A program made the position numbers and the translations under genes. A stretch of DNA of 14,082 nt from Syntrophomonas sp. (GTDB lineage Bacteria > Bacillota > Syntrophomonadia > Syntrophomonadales > Syntrophomonadaceae), in NCBI GenBank assembly GCA_003558625.1, contig PWPP01000012.1:1-14082 (forward strand). The letters run 5' to 3'. Of this stretch, positions 6,222-13,667 are shown piece by piece (position 1 is the stretch's first letter; every line of letters starts with the position of its first letter). The notes under the pieces are model-generated. The model did no database searches. It was not told the origin of the DNA and saw nothing but the letters and a program-made list of their open reading frames with translations.

Positions 6222-6578
6222 CTAGAGAGGGGGCCAACCTAATTTGACTCCGCCAATTAAGTGATAATGCAAATGGTATATGGTCTGGCCGCCCCATTCT
6301 CCGCAGTTATTAACCAGGCGATACCCATTGGCTGCAATCCCTAACTGGTCTGCGATCCTGGAAGCAGCAACCTGTATATGTCCTAAAATGTGAAGCTGAT
6401 CCTCGTTCACCGCATTAAGTGACCCGATGTGTTCCCGGGGAATGATTAGAACATGCACCGGAGCCACCGGATTAATATCTTCTATAGCCATAAGGAGGTG
6501 GTCTTCATAAATGATCTTGGCGTTTAGCTGCTTGGACACAATTTTACAGAAAAGACATTCCGGGACACCTGTATCCAT
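6222..6578 (-). CDS. HIT-family nucleotide-binding hydrolase (HinT-like)
   Basis: This is a 118-residue histidine-triad protein of the Hint/HinT branch, which hydrolyses AMP-lysine-type purine nucleoside phosphoramidates. The HIT motif H102-L-H104-Y-H106-L-I is intact, and His104 is the expected nucleophile. An N-terminal CLFC pair (Cys8, Cys11), together with histidines such as His50, suggests the zinc-binding form common in bacteria. NGYRLVNNCGEWGGQT at 84-99 is the conserved segment before the triad. The start at 6578 has a perfect AAGGAGGTGA 5 nt upstream. It is separated from mtaB by about 190 bp with possible promoters and a structured leader, and the rpsU promoter lies directly after its stop. 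HIT genes are common beside rpsU in Clostridia. The physiological substrate is unknown. Confidence 0.93.
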   Translation of the reverse strand: MDTGVPECLFCKIVSKQLNAKIIYEDHLLMAIEDINPVAPVHVLIIPREHIGSLNAVNEDQLHILGHIQVAASRIADQLGIAANGYRLVNNCGEWGGQTIYHLHYHLIGGVKLGWPPL

Positions 6579-6602
6579 TTTTTCACCTCCTTATCCTCGT
6601 CT

Positions 6603-6644
6603 GTTTGCCCTAAGCAGATGGTGATAGCAAACTTTATCTAAGGG
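6603..6644 (-). promoter_or_regulatory. Possible structured leader of the HIT gene
   Basis: In minus-strand sense GTTTGC (6632-6627) pairs with GCAAAC (6608-6603). An earlier CCCTTAG (6644-6638) can pair, with one mismatch, with CTTAGGG (6614-6608). The two pairings cross, so they are either alternative or form an H-type pseudoknot. The element lies between a TATAAT box and the strong ribosome binding site. No known riboswitch class is recognised. Confidence 0.3.
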
Positions 6645-6647
6645 TAT

Positions 6648-6653
6648 ATTATA
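6648..6653 (-). promoter_or_regulatory. Possible -10 box of the HIT gene (proximal)
   Basis: The minus strand reads TATAAT here, followed by an A/T-rich start region. No convincing -35 box lies 16-18 bp upstream (TGGCGA at best), so this is a tentative promoter. Its transcript would begin almost exactly at the first strand of the possible structured leader. Confidence 0.4.
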
Positions 6654-6688
6654 ATCTAATGCGGTTTTTATCGCCAGCAATTTATCCT

Positions 6689-6694
6689 ATTATA
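6689..6694 (-). promoter_or_regulatory. Possible -10 box of the HIT gene (distal)
   Basis: A second TATAAT on the minus strand lies 41 bp upstream of the proximal one. The matching -35 position is a run of T residues rather than TTGACA. One or both boxes may drive the HIT gene, independently of the heat-shock cluster. Confidence 0.35.
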
Positions 6695-6768
6695 CTATGT
6701 TTTTGCTATGAAAAAAAGATTTGCCCAACCTGGCCAACGTTATTAAAAAGGTCGCTTTTTCCTAAGCC

Positions 6769-8079
6769 TTACGGACTTTGCAGTAGGGGCACAGCAGTAG
6801 CATAACCAGGTTGCACCTCGTTAATCCTGGCCTTTATAATAACGTCCTGCTGGTTAGTCACGGAAGGGATTCGCACCTCTATATTGTTTTCACTCATCCC
6901 CCGGAATAACCCGGGTTCTATTTCTTCTTCTACCACGACCGTAACCTCCTGCCCCAGGAAGCGGGCATAAAACTGTTTTTGTTTGGTCCGGGCCAGTTGT
7001 AATAACAAATCACTTCGAACCTGTTTCTGTGGGGCTTTAATCTGACCGGGTAAAGATGCTGCTGCCGTTCCAGGCCGCGGAGAATATTTGAATACGTGAA
7101 GTCCACTCAGGGGCAGGCTTTGCAACCTTTCATACCCTTCCTGGAAATCCTGTTCCGTTTCTCCGGGAAAGCCGGTCATAATGTCCGAAGTGACAGCAGC
7201 CCCGGGAACATGGCTGAGGATAGCCCCAATGAGTTTCTGATAATCGTCTGTTGTGTAGGGTCTTTTCATCAGATGTAAAATGCGCTCGCTTCCGCTTTGC
7301 AGGGGGATATGGAAATGAGGACATATTTGACCATATTCCCGCACCATGGCGATGATATCCTGGCTGACCTGCCCCGGTTCTATAGAACTTAACCGCACTC
7401 TGCACCCAGTCCCCAGAATATTAACGATGTGGTGTAAAATCTTTTCCAGGTTCCAGCCGTTTAGATCCACCCCATAAAAACCCAGATTAATGCCGCTCAA
7501 AACGATTTCCCGGTATCCCAGATCCACGATCTGCTGAACTTCCTGCAAGACATCTTCCGGTTTTTTGCTGCGCATAGGTCCCCGGGCTATGGGCACAATA
7601 CAGTATGAGCAAGTGCTTTCGCACCCATCCTGTATTTTCACAAAAGCCCGGGTGCGGGAAGCAGCCCGATCATAATAACAAGCCCGTTCGGGCCGGTCCA
7701 TTCTATCGATTGCATCAATCAGTACCAGACATGGTGAACTAGGTACGTGTTCTTCAATGAACGTGACAATATCCTGTTTGTTCTTATTGCCTACAATCAG
7801 GTCTATTTCTCCCATGGCTAACAACTGGGCCGCATCGGTCTGAGCCAGACACCCCACCGCAGCAATGATGGCGTCCGGATTCGTTCGGGCAGCCCTTCTG
7901 ATGTAAGCCCGTGATTTCCGGTCACTGATATGGGTTACGGTGCAAGTATTTATGATATATACCTCAGCCCATTCATGAAAACCAACCACCTGGTATCCCC
8001 GGTTGGTGAGTTTTGCTTTAATCTGTTCGCTTTCTATCTGGTTCACCTTGCAACCCAGCGTCTGTATGGCTATTCTCAT
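6769..8079 (-). CDS. mtaB: tRNA (t6A37) methylthiotransferase MtaB (radical SAM)
   Basis: MtaB converts N6-threonylcarbamoyladenosine at position 37 of ANN-decoding tRNAs to its 2-methylthio form. The 436-residue product has the three-part methylthiotransferase layout. The N-terminal MTTase domain has cluster cysteines Cys10, Cys46 and Cys77. The radical SAM core has C153-x3-C157-x2-C160. A C-terminal TRAM-like domain covers about the last 65 residues. The NTCTVT and GCKVNQ motifs favour MtaB over MiaB and RimO. The start is ATG 8079, though the ribosome binding site is weak (GGA with a short gap); TTG at 8082 is adjacent and in frame. It follows rsmE by 18 bp, so expression may depend on coupling. 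This order matches the Bacillus yqeT-yqeU-yqeV run. Confidence 0.95.
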   Translation of the reverse strand: MRIAIQTLGCKVNQIESEQIKAKLTNRGYQVVGFHEWAEVYIINTCTVTHISDRKSRAYIRRAARTNPDAIIAAVGCLAQTDAAQLLAMGEIDLIVGNKNKQDIVTFIEEHVPSSPCLVLIDAIDRMDRPERACYYDRAASRTRAFVKIQDGCESTCSYCIVPIARGPMRSKKPEDVLQEVQQIVDLGYREIVLSGINLGFYGVDLNGWNLEKILHHIVNILGTGCRVRLSSIEPGQVSQDIIAMVREYGQICPHFHIPLQSGSERILHLMKRPYTTDDYQKLIGAILSHVPGAAVTSDIMTGFPGETEQDFQEGYERLQSLPLSGLHVFKYSPRPGTAAASLPGQIKAPQKQVRSDLLLQLARTKQKQFYARFLGQEVTVVVEEEIEPGLFRGMSENNIEVRIPSVTNQQDVIIKARINEVQPGYATAVPLLQSP

Positions 8080-8097
8080 CAAAATCCATTCTTTCTT

Positions 8098-8844
8098 TTA
8101 TACCAGCTGGTCAAACTCATACATTGTGATACCCACCGCAATAATCGCTGCTGTTTCAGTCCTCAATATACGAGGCCCCAGGCCGGCTGTTTCTATCCCG
8201 GCTTTGCGGGCCTGTTCCATCTCTTCCCGGGAAAAGCCACCTTCAGGACCGATCAGCAAAAATACACCTTGCTCCAGTATCTCATCTTTTTTTCCCTGCA
8301 GCTTATCTCTGAAGCTGCTGGTTCTTTCTTTTTCATAAAGCATAATGCCCGGGCGCCGGGCTTTGATGGCCAGGATTTGATCCAAATCAAGTGCTGGGTG
8401 AACTGAAGGAATTATTGACCTTCCCGACTGTTTGCATGCTTCTATAACGGTCTTTTGCCAGCGCTTTATCTTATTATCGCTGCGGGTTTCTTCTTCCAGT
8501 CGGACCACGGAGTACCTGCTCTTAAGCGGATATACTGATTTGACCCCTAGTTCCACGGTTTTTTGGATAATGGTATCCATTTTATCCCCTTTGGCCAGAC
8601 CCTGCACCAGATGAACTTCCAGGGTAGGTTCCCGGTCGTTCCGGTGCCAAGATTCAATCTCCCCTTGCAATCTATTTTTCAGCAGTCCCTGCAAAATAAT
8701 CACATAATCCCTGCCGCTGCCGTCAAAACCAATAATCCGCTCCCCCGCTTTAAGACGCAGCACTTTTTCTATATGTTTTTGCTGGTCTCCGGTTATTTCG
8801 ATAATGGGTCCGCTCCCCAATTCAGGTATAAAAAAACGGTGCAC
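8098..8844 (-). CDS. rsmE: 16S rRNA (uracil1498-N3)-methyltransferase
   Basis: RsmE methylates N3 of U1498 in 16S rRNA, using SAM through a trefoil-knot SPOUT fold. A PUA-like N-terminal region (about 1-70) precedes the SPOUT domain. The knot motifs are clear: LIGPEGGFS at 197-205 and LGPRILRTETA at 222-232, with GLAKGDKMD at 82-90. I chose GTG 8844 because it gives the family's MHRFF N-terminus, a length of 248, and has GAGAGG upstream. ATG codons at 8868 and 8877 would add 8 and 11 residues but lack a binding site. It lies 41 bp after prmA. The start is the only uncertain part. Confidence 0.93.
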   Translation of the reverse strand: MHRFFIPELGSGPIIEITGDQQKHIEKVLRLKAGERIIGFDGSGRDYVIILQGLLKNRLQGEIESWHRNDREPTLEVHLVQGLAKGDKMDTIIQKTVELGVKSVYPLKSRYSVVRLEEETRSDNKIKRWQKTVIEACKQSGRSIIPSVHPALDLDQILAIKARRPGIMLYEKERTSSFRDKLQGKKDEILEQGVFLLIGPEGGFSREEMEQARKAGIETAGLGPRILRTETAAIIAVGITMYEFDQLV

Positions 8845-8885
8845 CCAAAGCACTTCCTCTCGCACCATCAAAACCATTACTAATA

Positions 8886-9809
8886 TTAGCCTTTTTTGGT
8901 TATCACACCAATCCACTCTTCTTCCTGCATGGTTTCAATGATTATCAAACCATGTTCTGCCAGGGTTTCGCGGACCGACTCCCACCCGCTTTCTACAATC
9001 CCGGATCCCACAAAATATCCCCCGGTCTTCAGGCTCCCTGCCGCGGAAGGTATCAACCGGACCAAAACATCAGCAGTAATATTGGCTACGATAAAATCAG
9101 GAACTGCGTCTCTTATTACCGGGATAATATCCCCTACCATCACCTCGATCCTACCCGACAGATGGTTGCGCCAAATATTTTCCCGGCTTACCTTTATCGC
9201 CACCTCATCCAGGTCTACAGCCAGCACCCTTTGGGCACCCAATTTTGCAGCTGCCAGGGCTAGGATCCCGGAACCACAACCCGCATCAACCACGATTTCC
9301 CCGCCCTGGATATACTTTTCCAGAAACTCCATGCAAAAGCGGGTGGAAACATGCAGTCCGGTACCAAATGCCATTCCAGGATCAATTTCTATCACCAAAT
9401 CCCCAGGCAAACTCTGGCATGGCTCCCAGCTGGGTTTAATTAGGAATTTCCGCCCTATTCTCAAAACATGATAATATTGTTTCCACGATTCGGCCCAGTC
9501 TTCTTCCCGGACCTCCTTGATAAAAAACCGGCACTTGACCCCAAAAAAAGCTTCCACTTCAGTTAATTTCTGTCGCAAATCAGGTAGAATGTCTTTGTTT
9601 TCCGGGACATAGGCTTTTACAATGCAATGATTTGACCCCTTTGGTTCTAAACCTGTATCTAAAGCAACGGGGAAAAGGCCGGCTGTTTGTTCTTGCCCGG
9701 GCCGGGAGTGCTCAATGACTACGCCCCCTAAACCTAAATCATTACATACCGCGGATAAAGCCTCCACACATGAGGCCGGAGCCAGGAGGTTTATTTCCAT
9801 CCATTTCAC
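8886..9809 (-). CDS. prmA: Ribosomal protein L11 methyltransferase
   Basis: PrmA trimethylates amino groups of ribosomal protein uL11. The 307-residue product has an N-terminal substrate-recognition domain (about 1-90), a linker, and a Rossmann-type SAM methyltransferase domain. Signatures are DPGMAFGTGLHVST at 143-156, the SAM loop DAGCGSGILAL at 175-185, VDLD at 198-201, and the NITADVL motif at 243-249. The start is GTG 9809: GGGGGAG stands 5 nt upstream and the product then begins MKW, as in Bacillus PrmA. ATG 9800 is a less likely alternative. It follows dnaJ by 11 bp, so it is surely in the same transcript. This dnaJ-prmA-rsmE order is typical of Firmicutes. Confidence 0.95.
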   Translation of the reverse strand: MKWMEINLLAPASCVEALSAVCNDLGLGGVVIEHSRPGQEQTAGLFPVALDTGLEPKGSNHCIVKAYVPENKDILPDLRQKLTEVEAFFGVKCRFFIKEVREEDWAESWKQYYHVLRIGRKFLIKPSWEPCQSLPGDLVIEIDPGMAFGTGLHVSTRFCMEFLEKYIQGGEIVVDAGCGSGILALAAAKLGAQRVLAVDLDEVAIKVSRENIWRNHLSGRIEVMVGDIIPVIRDAVPDFIVANITADVLVRLIPSAAGSLKTGGYFVGSGIVESGWESVRETLAEHGLIIIETMQEEEWIGVITKKG

Positions 9810-9820
9810 TGTGGCTCCCC

Positions 9821-10930
9821 CTATCCCATAGCATCCCTGAATTTATTGATAATATTCTTTTTGCCTTGCTTTTCCTCAGGATCATAGAAGCCGGCCAGTA
9901 ATTCTCTCTGTCTTTTGCTGAGCTTGGTTGGGATTTTCACATCCGTCCTTAGCTTGAGATCCCCCCATTTATTTCTCTGCAAAAAAGGTACACCCTTGCC
10001 CCTTACAGTAATAACATCTCCGGGTTGGGTTCCTTCAGGAATTTTAACTTTTTGTTTTTCCCCTCCCAGTAACTCAATTTCCAGTTCTGCACCCAGGGCT
10101 GCCTGAACAAAATCAATTTCCAAAGAGCAAATCAGGTTGTGCGCCTCCCGTTTGAAACGGGAATGAGGTTTTACCATCAGGGTGATATACAAGTCTCCCG
10201 GAGGGCCTCCCATAATTCCTACTTCGCCTTCACCCTGCATGCGCAAGCGATTGCCGTTATCTACGCCCGCTGGGATACGGACACTTATCGTCCTTTTTTT
10301 TCTCACCTGACCGGTGCCGCTACAGCTGCGACAGGGATTTTCAATAACCCTTCCATCCCCCCGACATTTTCCACAGGGCCGCACGGTTTCAAACCGGCCA
10401 AAGGGGGTATTTTGAACACTTCTTACCTGTCCCTGTCCATTACAGCTGGGACAGGTTTTTATTTTTGTACCGGGTTCGGCTCCATTGCCGTTACAGTGGT
10501 CACATTTCTCCACCCGGCTGAGTTCAATATCTTTTTCTATCCCAAAAACAGCATCCTCAAAATTGATCTCCATTCTTATCTCGCGGTCGGCCCCGGCCTG
10601 AGGCCCACTTCTTCTCCCACTTCGGTTTCCACCGCCAAAAAAGATATCAAAAATATCCCCGAAACCACCGAAATCATCAAATCCGGCAAAGCCGCCATTG
10701 GGGTCAAAGGCATCATGTCCATAGGTATCATAGGCCTGCCTTTTTTCGGGATCACTCAAAATGGAATACGCTTCGCTAATCTCTTTAAATTTTTCAGCAG
10801 CGTTGCTATCCTCCTTATTAACATCCGGATGATGCTGCCTGGCTTTTTGCCGGTAGGCTTTTTTAATTTCCTCCGGACCGGCCTCCCGGGACACTCCCAG
10901 GACGTTATAATAATCTCGCTTAGCGGACAT
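9821..10930 (-). CDS. dnaJ: Chaperone DnaJ (Hsp40, class A)
   Basis: DnaJ delivers unfolded clients to DnaK and stimulates its ATPase. The 369-residue product has all class A parts. The J domain (about 5-70) carries HPD at 34-36. A Gly/Phe-rich linker covers about 79-115. The zinc region has four repeats at about 143-150 (CDHCNGNG), 160-167 (CPSCNGQG), 186-193 (CGKCRGDG) and 200-207 (CRSCSGTG). The substrate-binding and dimerisation domains extend to the end. ATG 10930 follows GGGGAGGAAAA. The frame remains open to 11032, but the added residues do not look like DnaJ and have no binding site. It is 199 bp from dnaK and 11 bp from prmA. Confidence 0.97.
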   Translation of the reverse strand: MSAKRDYYNVLGVSREAGPEEIKKAYRQKARQHHPDVNKEDSNAAEKFKEISEAYSILSDPEKRQAYDTYGHDAFDPNGGFAGFDDFGGFGDIFDIFFGGGNRSGRRSGPQAGADREIRMEINFEDAVFGIEKDIELSRVEKCDHCNGNGAEPGTKIKTCPSCNGQGQVRSVQNTPFGRFETVRPCGKCRGDGRVIENPCRSCSGTGQVRKKRTISVRIPAGVDNGNRLRMQGEGEVGIMGGPPGDLYITLMVKPHSRFKREAHNLICSLEIDFVQAALGAELEIELLGGEKQKVKIPEGTQPGDVITVRGKGVPFLQRNKWGDLKLRTDVKIPTKLSKRQRELLAGFYDPEEKQGKKNIINKFRDAMG

Positions 10931-10996
10931 TTTTCCTCCCCTTCCTCTGGCAAAAAACAATAATACGCGTATAGCCCCGGAAAAAACAGAACCTGC

Positions 10997-11019
10997 AAAA
11001 AACGCCCCCCCGGGGGTTT
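10997..11019 (-). terminator. Possible terminator or attenuator between dnaK and dnaJ
   Basis: On the minus strand AAACCCCC is followed by GGGGGGGCG and then TTTTTT. The inverted repeat is GC-rich with almost no loop, so a hairpin must leave some C and G bases unpaired. A run of six T residues follows, as in an intrinsic terminator. Partial termination here would lower dnaJ relative to dnaK. Confidence 0.4.
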
Positions 11020-11035
11020 CTATTGCAAACAAGTG

Positions 11036-11064
11036 AAGCCCGGAAATTTTACACTTCCGGGTTT
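11036..11064 (-). promoter_or_regulatory. Inverted repeat between dnaK and dnaJ
   Basis: AAGCCCGGAA (11036-11045) and TTCCGGGTTT (11055-11064) form a 10-bp stem with one G-U pair and a 9-nt loop. In minus-strand sense it is followed by CACTTGTTTGC, not a clean T tract. It may protect the 3' end of a dnaK transcript or act as a weak terminator. Confidence 0.5.
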
Positions 11065-11086
11065 ACCTGTAATCAGAGCATAATTT

Positions 11087-11092
11087 ATTATA
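11087..11092 (-). promoter_or_regulatory. Possible -10 box for a dnaJ transcript
   Basis: The minus strand reads TATAAT 38 bp after the dnaK stop. No good -35 sequence is present 16-18 bp upstream, so promoter activity is uncertain. If active, its leader would contain both inverted repeats that precede dnaJ. Confidence 0.3.
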
Positions 11093-11129
11093 CCGTATGG
11101 TCCATCAACCAAGACCCAAAATCATCTTT

Positions 11130-12968
11130 TTACGATTTTTTTTCCTGATCCTCTTCTGCATCCTGCACGTCATAATCCGCATCAAAGATTTCTTCCTGGT
11201 TTTCTGTATGGGCAGAAGATGATCCGGCTTCAGCTTGCTCCTTTTCATACATCTGGGACGTGAAACTATAAATGGCTTCCGTTAATGCCGTGGTTTTTTC
11301 CCTGATGTCCTCTAAATTATCCGTATTCAATGCTTGGGTCAATTGTTCCCGGGCCTGGTTGATTTTTTCTTTTGCTTCTTCATCTATCTTGTCCGCATTG
11401 TCGGTTAAAGTCTTTCCTGCCTGGTAAATCATGCTGTCAGCCGCATTTCTGGCCTCTACCTCCTGCAGCTTTTTTTCATCTTCTTCCGCGAATTTTTCCG
11501 CTTCCTGCACCATTTTTTCGATTTCTTCATCACTTAACCCGCCGGCTGAGGTAATCGTTATTTTTTGTTCTTGATTGGTAGCCAAATCCTTGGCCATAAC
11601 ATTAACAATCCCGTTAACATCAATATCAAAAGATACTTCTATTTGGGGGACACCCCGGGGGGCAGAAGGAATTCCCACCAGTTGGAATCTGCCCAAAGTA
11701 ACATTCCCCACAGCCATTTTCCTCTCTCCCTGCAGCACATGAATATCCACTGTGGTCTGGTTGTCGGCTGCAGTGCTGAAAATCTGGCTCTTAGAAGTGG
11801 GTATGGTTGTATTCCGTTCAATGATTCTTGTGAATACACCGCCTAAAGTCTCAATCCCCAGGGATATCGGCGTAACATCCAACAGAACAACATCTTTCAC
11901 TTCACCTGCCAGGATCCCAGCCTGAATGGCAGCCCCCAGCGCCACGACTTCATCGGGATTAATCCCCTTAAAAGGTTCTTTCCCGATATATTTCTTTACC
12001 GCTTCCTGAACCGCAGGCACCCTGGTGGACCCTCCCACCAGTATGATCTTATCAATCTCTTCTACCTTTAATCCTGAATCTTTGATGGCTTGGCGGGTAG
12101 GTCCCATGGTTTTTTCTACCAGGTCCGCAGTGAGTTCATTAAATTTAGCCCGGGATAAATTCTTGGACAAATGCATAGGTCCTTCCTGGGTGGCTGTAAT
12201 ATAGGGGATATTAATATCTGTGCTCAGCAAAGTGGATAATTCATGCTTGGCTTTTTCTGCACTGTCTTTTAAGCGGTGCAGGGCCATTTTATCATTTCTC
12301 AGATCAACCCCGTTTTCATTTTTGAAATCCTGGATCAACCAGTCAATAATTTTATCATCAAAATCATCCCCGCCCAGGCGGTTATTACCGCTGGTGGCTT
12401 TTACTTCAAAAACCCCATCTCCTATTTCCAATATGGAAACATCAAAAGTTCCTCCACCCAAGTCGAAAACCAGAATCGTCTGATTCTCTTCTTTGTCCAG
12501 ACCATAGGCCAGGGCTGCAGCAGTTGGCTCGTTAATAATCCTCAGCACTTCTAATCCAGCAATTTTCCCGGCATCTTTTGTTGCCTGTCTCTGGGAATCG
12601 GTAAAATACGCCGGCACCGTAATAACAGCCTGGGTGACGGGTTGCCCCAGAAAGCTTTCCGCATCTATCTTCAGTTTTTGCAGGATCATGGATGATATCT
12701 CCTGGGGTGAATACTTCTTGGCATCAATATTCACCTGGTAATCTGTCCCCATGTTCCTTTTTATTGACAAGACTGTTCTCTCGGGATTGGTAATTGCCTG
12801 CCTTTTCGCGACCCGGCCTACCATTCTTTCTCCTGTGTTCGAAAACGCTACCACAGAAGGGGTGATTCTTTCCCCTTCTGAATTGGGAATTATTTTGGCT
12901 TCGCTTCCTTCCATAATCGCAATACAGGAATTAGTCGTTCCTAAATCAATTCCTACAACTTTTGCCAT
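11130..12968 (-). CDS. dnaK: Chaperone DnaK (Hsp70)
   Basis: This is the central ATP-dependent Hsp70 chaperone, working with DnaJ and GrpE. The 612-residue product has the full nucleotide-binding domain: GIDLGTTNS at 6-14, IINEPTAAALAYG at 144-156, DLGGGTFDVS at 169-178 and VGGSTRVPAVQ at 311-321. The VLLDVTP interdomain linker is at 361-367, followed by the substrate-binding beta domain, a helical lid, and an acidic tail with FDADYDV at 595-601. The segment after about residue 75 is short, as in Firmicutes DnaK and unlike Gram-negative DnaK. The start at ATG 12968 has GGAGG 11 nt upstream, a rather long spacing. A GTG at 12986 would overlap that binding site and is rejected. It is 51 bp after grpE. 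Confidence 0.98.
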   Translation of the reverse strand: MAKVVGIDLGTTNSCIAIMEGSEAKIIPNSEGERITPSVVAFSNTGERMVGRVAKRQAITNPERTVLSIKRNMGTDYQVNIDAKKYSPQEISSMILQKLKIDAESFLGQPVTQAVITVPAYFTDSQRQATKDAGKIAGLEVLRIINEPTAAALAYGLDKEENQTILVFDLGGGTFDVSILEIGDGVFEVKATSGNNRLGGDDFDDKIIDWLIQDFKNENGVDLRNDKMALHRLKDSAEKAKHELSTLLSTDINIPYITATQEGPMHLSKNLSRAKFNELTADLVEKTMGPTRQAIKDSGLKVEEIDKIILVGGSTRVPAVQEAVKKYIGKEPFKGINPDEVVALGAAIQAGILAGEVKDVVLLDVTPISLGIETLGGVFTRIIERNTTIPTSKSQIFSTAADNQTTVDIHVLQGERKMAVGNVTLGRFQLVGIPSAPRGVPQIEVSFDIDVNGIVNVMAKDLATNQEQKITITSAGGLSDEEIEKMVQEAEKFAEEDEKKLQEVEARNAADSMIYQAGKTLTDNADKIDEEAKEKINQAREQLTQALNTDNLEDIREKTTALTEAIYSFTSQMYEKEQAEAGSSSAHTENQEEIFDADYDVQDAEEDQEKKS

Positions 12969-13019
12969 TAAAAAAGACACCTCCACAAGTATAGTAAATA
13001 TAAGAATAGTTAAATGTTG

Positions 13020-13592
13020 TTACTTGCTTACTTTGACTAAACTAGGCCTGATCAACCTTCCTTTCATGGTATATCCTTTTTGCATTTCTTCAATAATCGT
13101 ATTCTCAGGGTGTTCTTCTGATGCTTCCACCGTTAATGGTTCATGGTATTGGGGATCAAAAGGACGGCCCAGGCATTCAATGGGTTCTACACCTTCCTTG
13201 TTTATTACCTCTTTCAGGTTTTTAGCAATCATGGCCACACCCTGGGCCAACGTATCCAGATCCTCGGTTTCCCGGGCCATCTTTATGGCTCTCTCCAAAT
13301 CATCAATGACGGTCAATAATGGCTTTACCAACGGCAATGAGGCATATTTCAGATACTCTTTCCTGTCTCGTATCGCTCTTTTGCGCATGTTTTCCATATC
13401 CGCCAGCGTCCTAAGATAGAGCTGGTGATATTTTTTGGCCTCAGCTTCACATTGTACCATTTGTTCCTTCAGCTTTTCCAAATCATTTACCTGGCCTCCA
13501 ACCGTTTCTTGGTCCTCGGAGGCCCCCTGTTCTTCATTCTTCCCTACTTCCAGGTCAACTATTTGCCTTTCCCTGTCTTGATCGGAAGTCAT
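13020..13592 (-). CDS. grpE: Nucleotide exchange factor GrpE
   Basis: GrpE releases ADP from DnaK and resets the chaperone cycle. The 190-residue product has an acidic, poorly conserved N-terminus (about 1-35) and a long helical coiled-coil region (about 36-90) that carries the dimer. The C-terminal beta domain contains PFDPQYHEPLTV at 144-155, EMQKGYTMKGRLIRPSLVKVS at 169-189 and the family GxxRPS-like ending. ATG 13592 is preceded by GAGGTG at a normal distance. It lies 75 bp after hrcA and 51 bp before dnaK in the usual heat-shock order. Nothing unusual was seen. Confidence 0.97.
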   Translation of the reverse strand: MTSDQDRERQIVDLEVGKNEEQGASEDQETVGGQVNDLEKLKEQMVQCEAEAKKYHQLYLRTLADMENMRKRAIRDRKEYLKYASLPLVKPLLTVIDDLERAIKMARETEDLDTLAQGVAMIAKNLKEVINKEGVEPIECLGRPFDPQYHEPLTVEASEEHPENTIIEEMQKGYTMKGRLIRPSLVKVSK

Positions 13593-13667
13593 GATCTCAC
13601 CTCATCTTTTCATTACTTGATAATAGAACCGGCAATCCCTGCCTTTAGGATCAAAAATGCCAAACCA

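Noticed and set aside
6744..6760. AAAAAG/CTTTTT inverted repeat after mtaB as a terminator
   Set aside because: The stem is six A/T-rich pairs with no clear T tract, too weak to call.
8896..9471. Open frame of 191 codons on the plus strand
   Set aside because: It is antisense to prmA, is rich in Ser/Pro/Ile as expected from reversed codons, and has no support.
9706..9716. GAGTGCT-like sequence resembling half of a CIRCE element
   Set aside because: It lacks the partner half at the required 9-bp spacing and lies inside prmA.
10139..10963. Open frame of 274 codons on the plus strand
   Set aside because: It lies entirely antisense to dnaJ, has no credible ribosome binding site, and its composition is that of a mirrored conserved gene.
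10756..10998. 80-codon minus-strand frame upstream of and overlapping dnaJ
   Set aside because: Most of it is dnaJ read in another frame, and the part in the gap has no ribosome binding site or recognisable sequence.
12751..13419. Open frame of 222 codons on the plus strand
   Set aside because: It is antisense across dnaK and grpE, crosses their intergenic gap, and shows no domain-like sequence or initiation signal.
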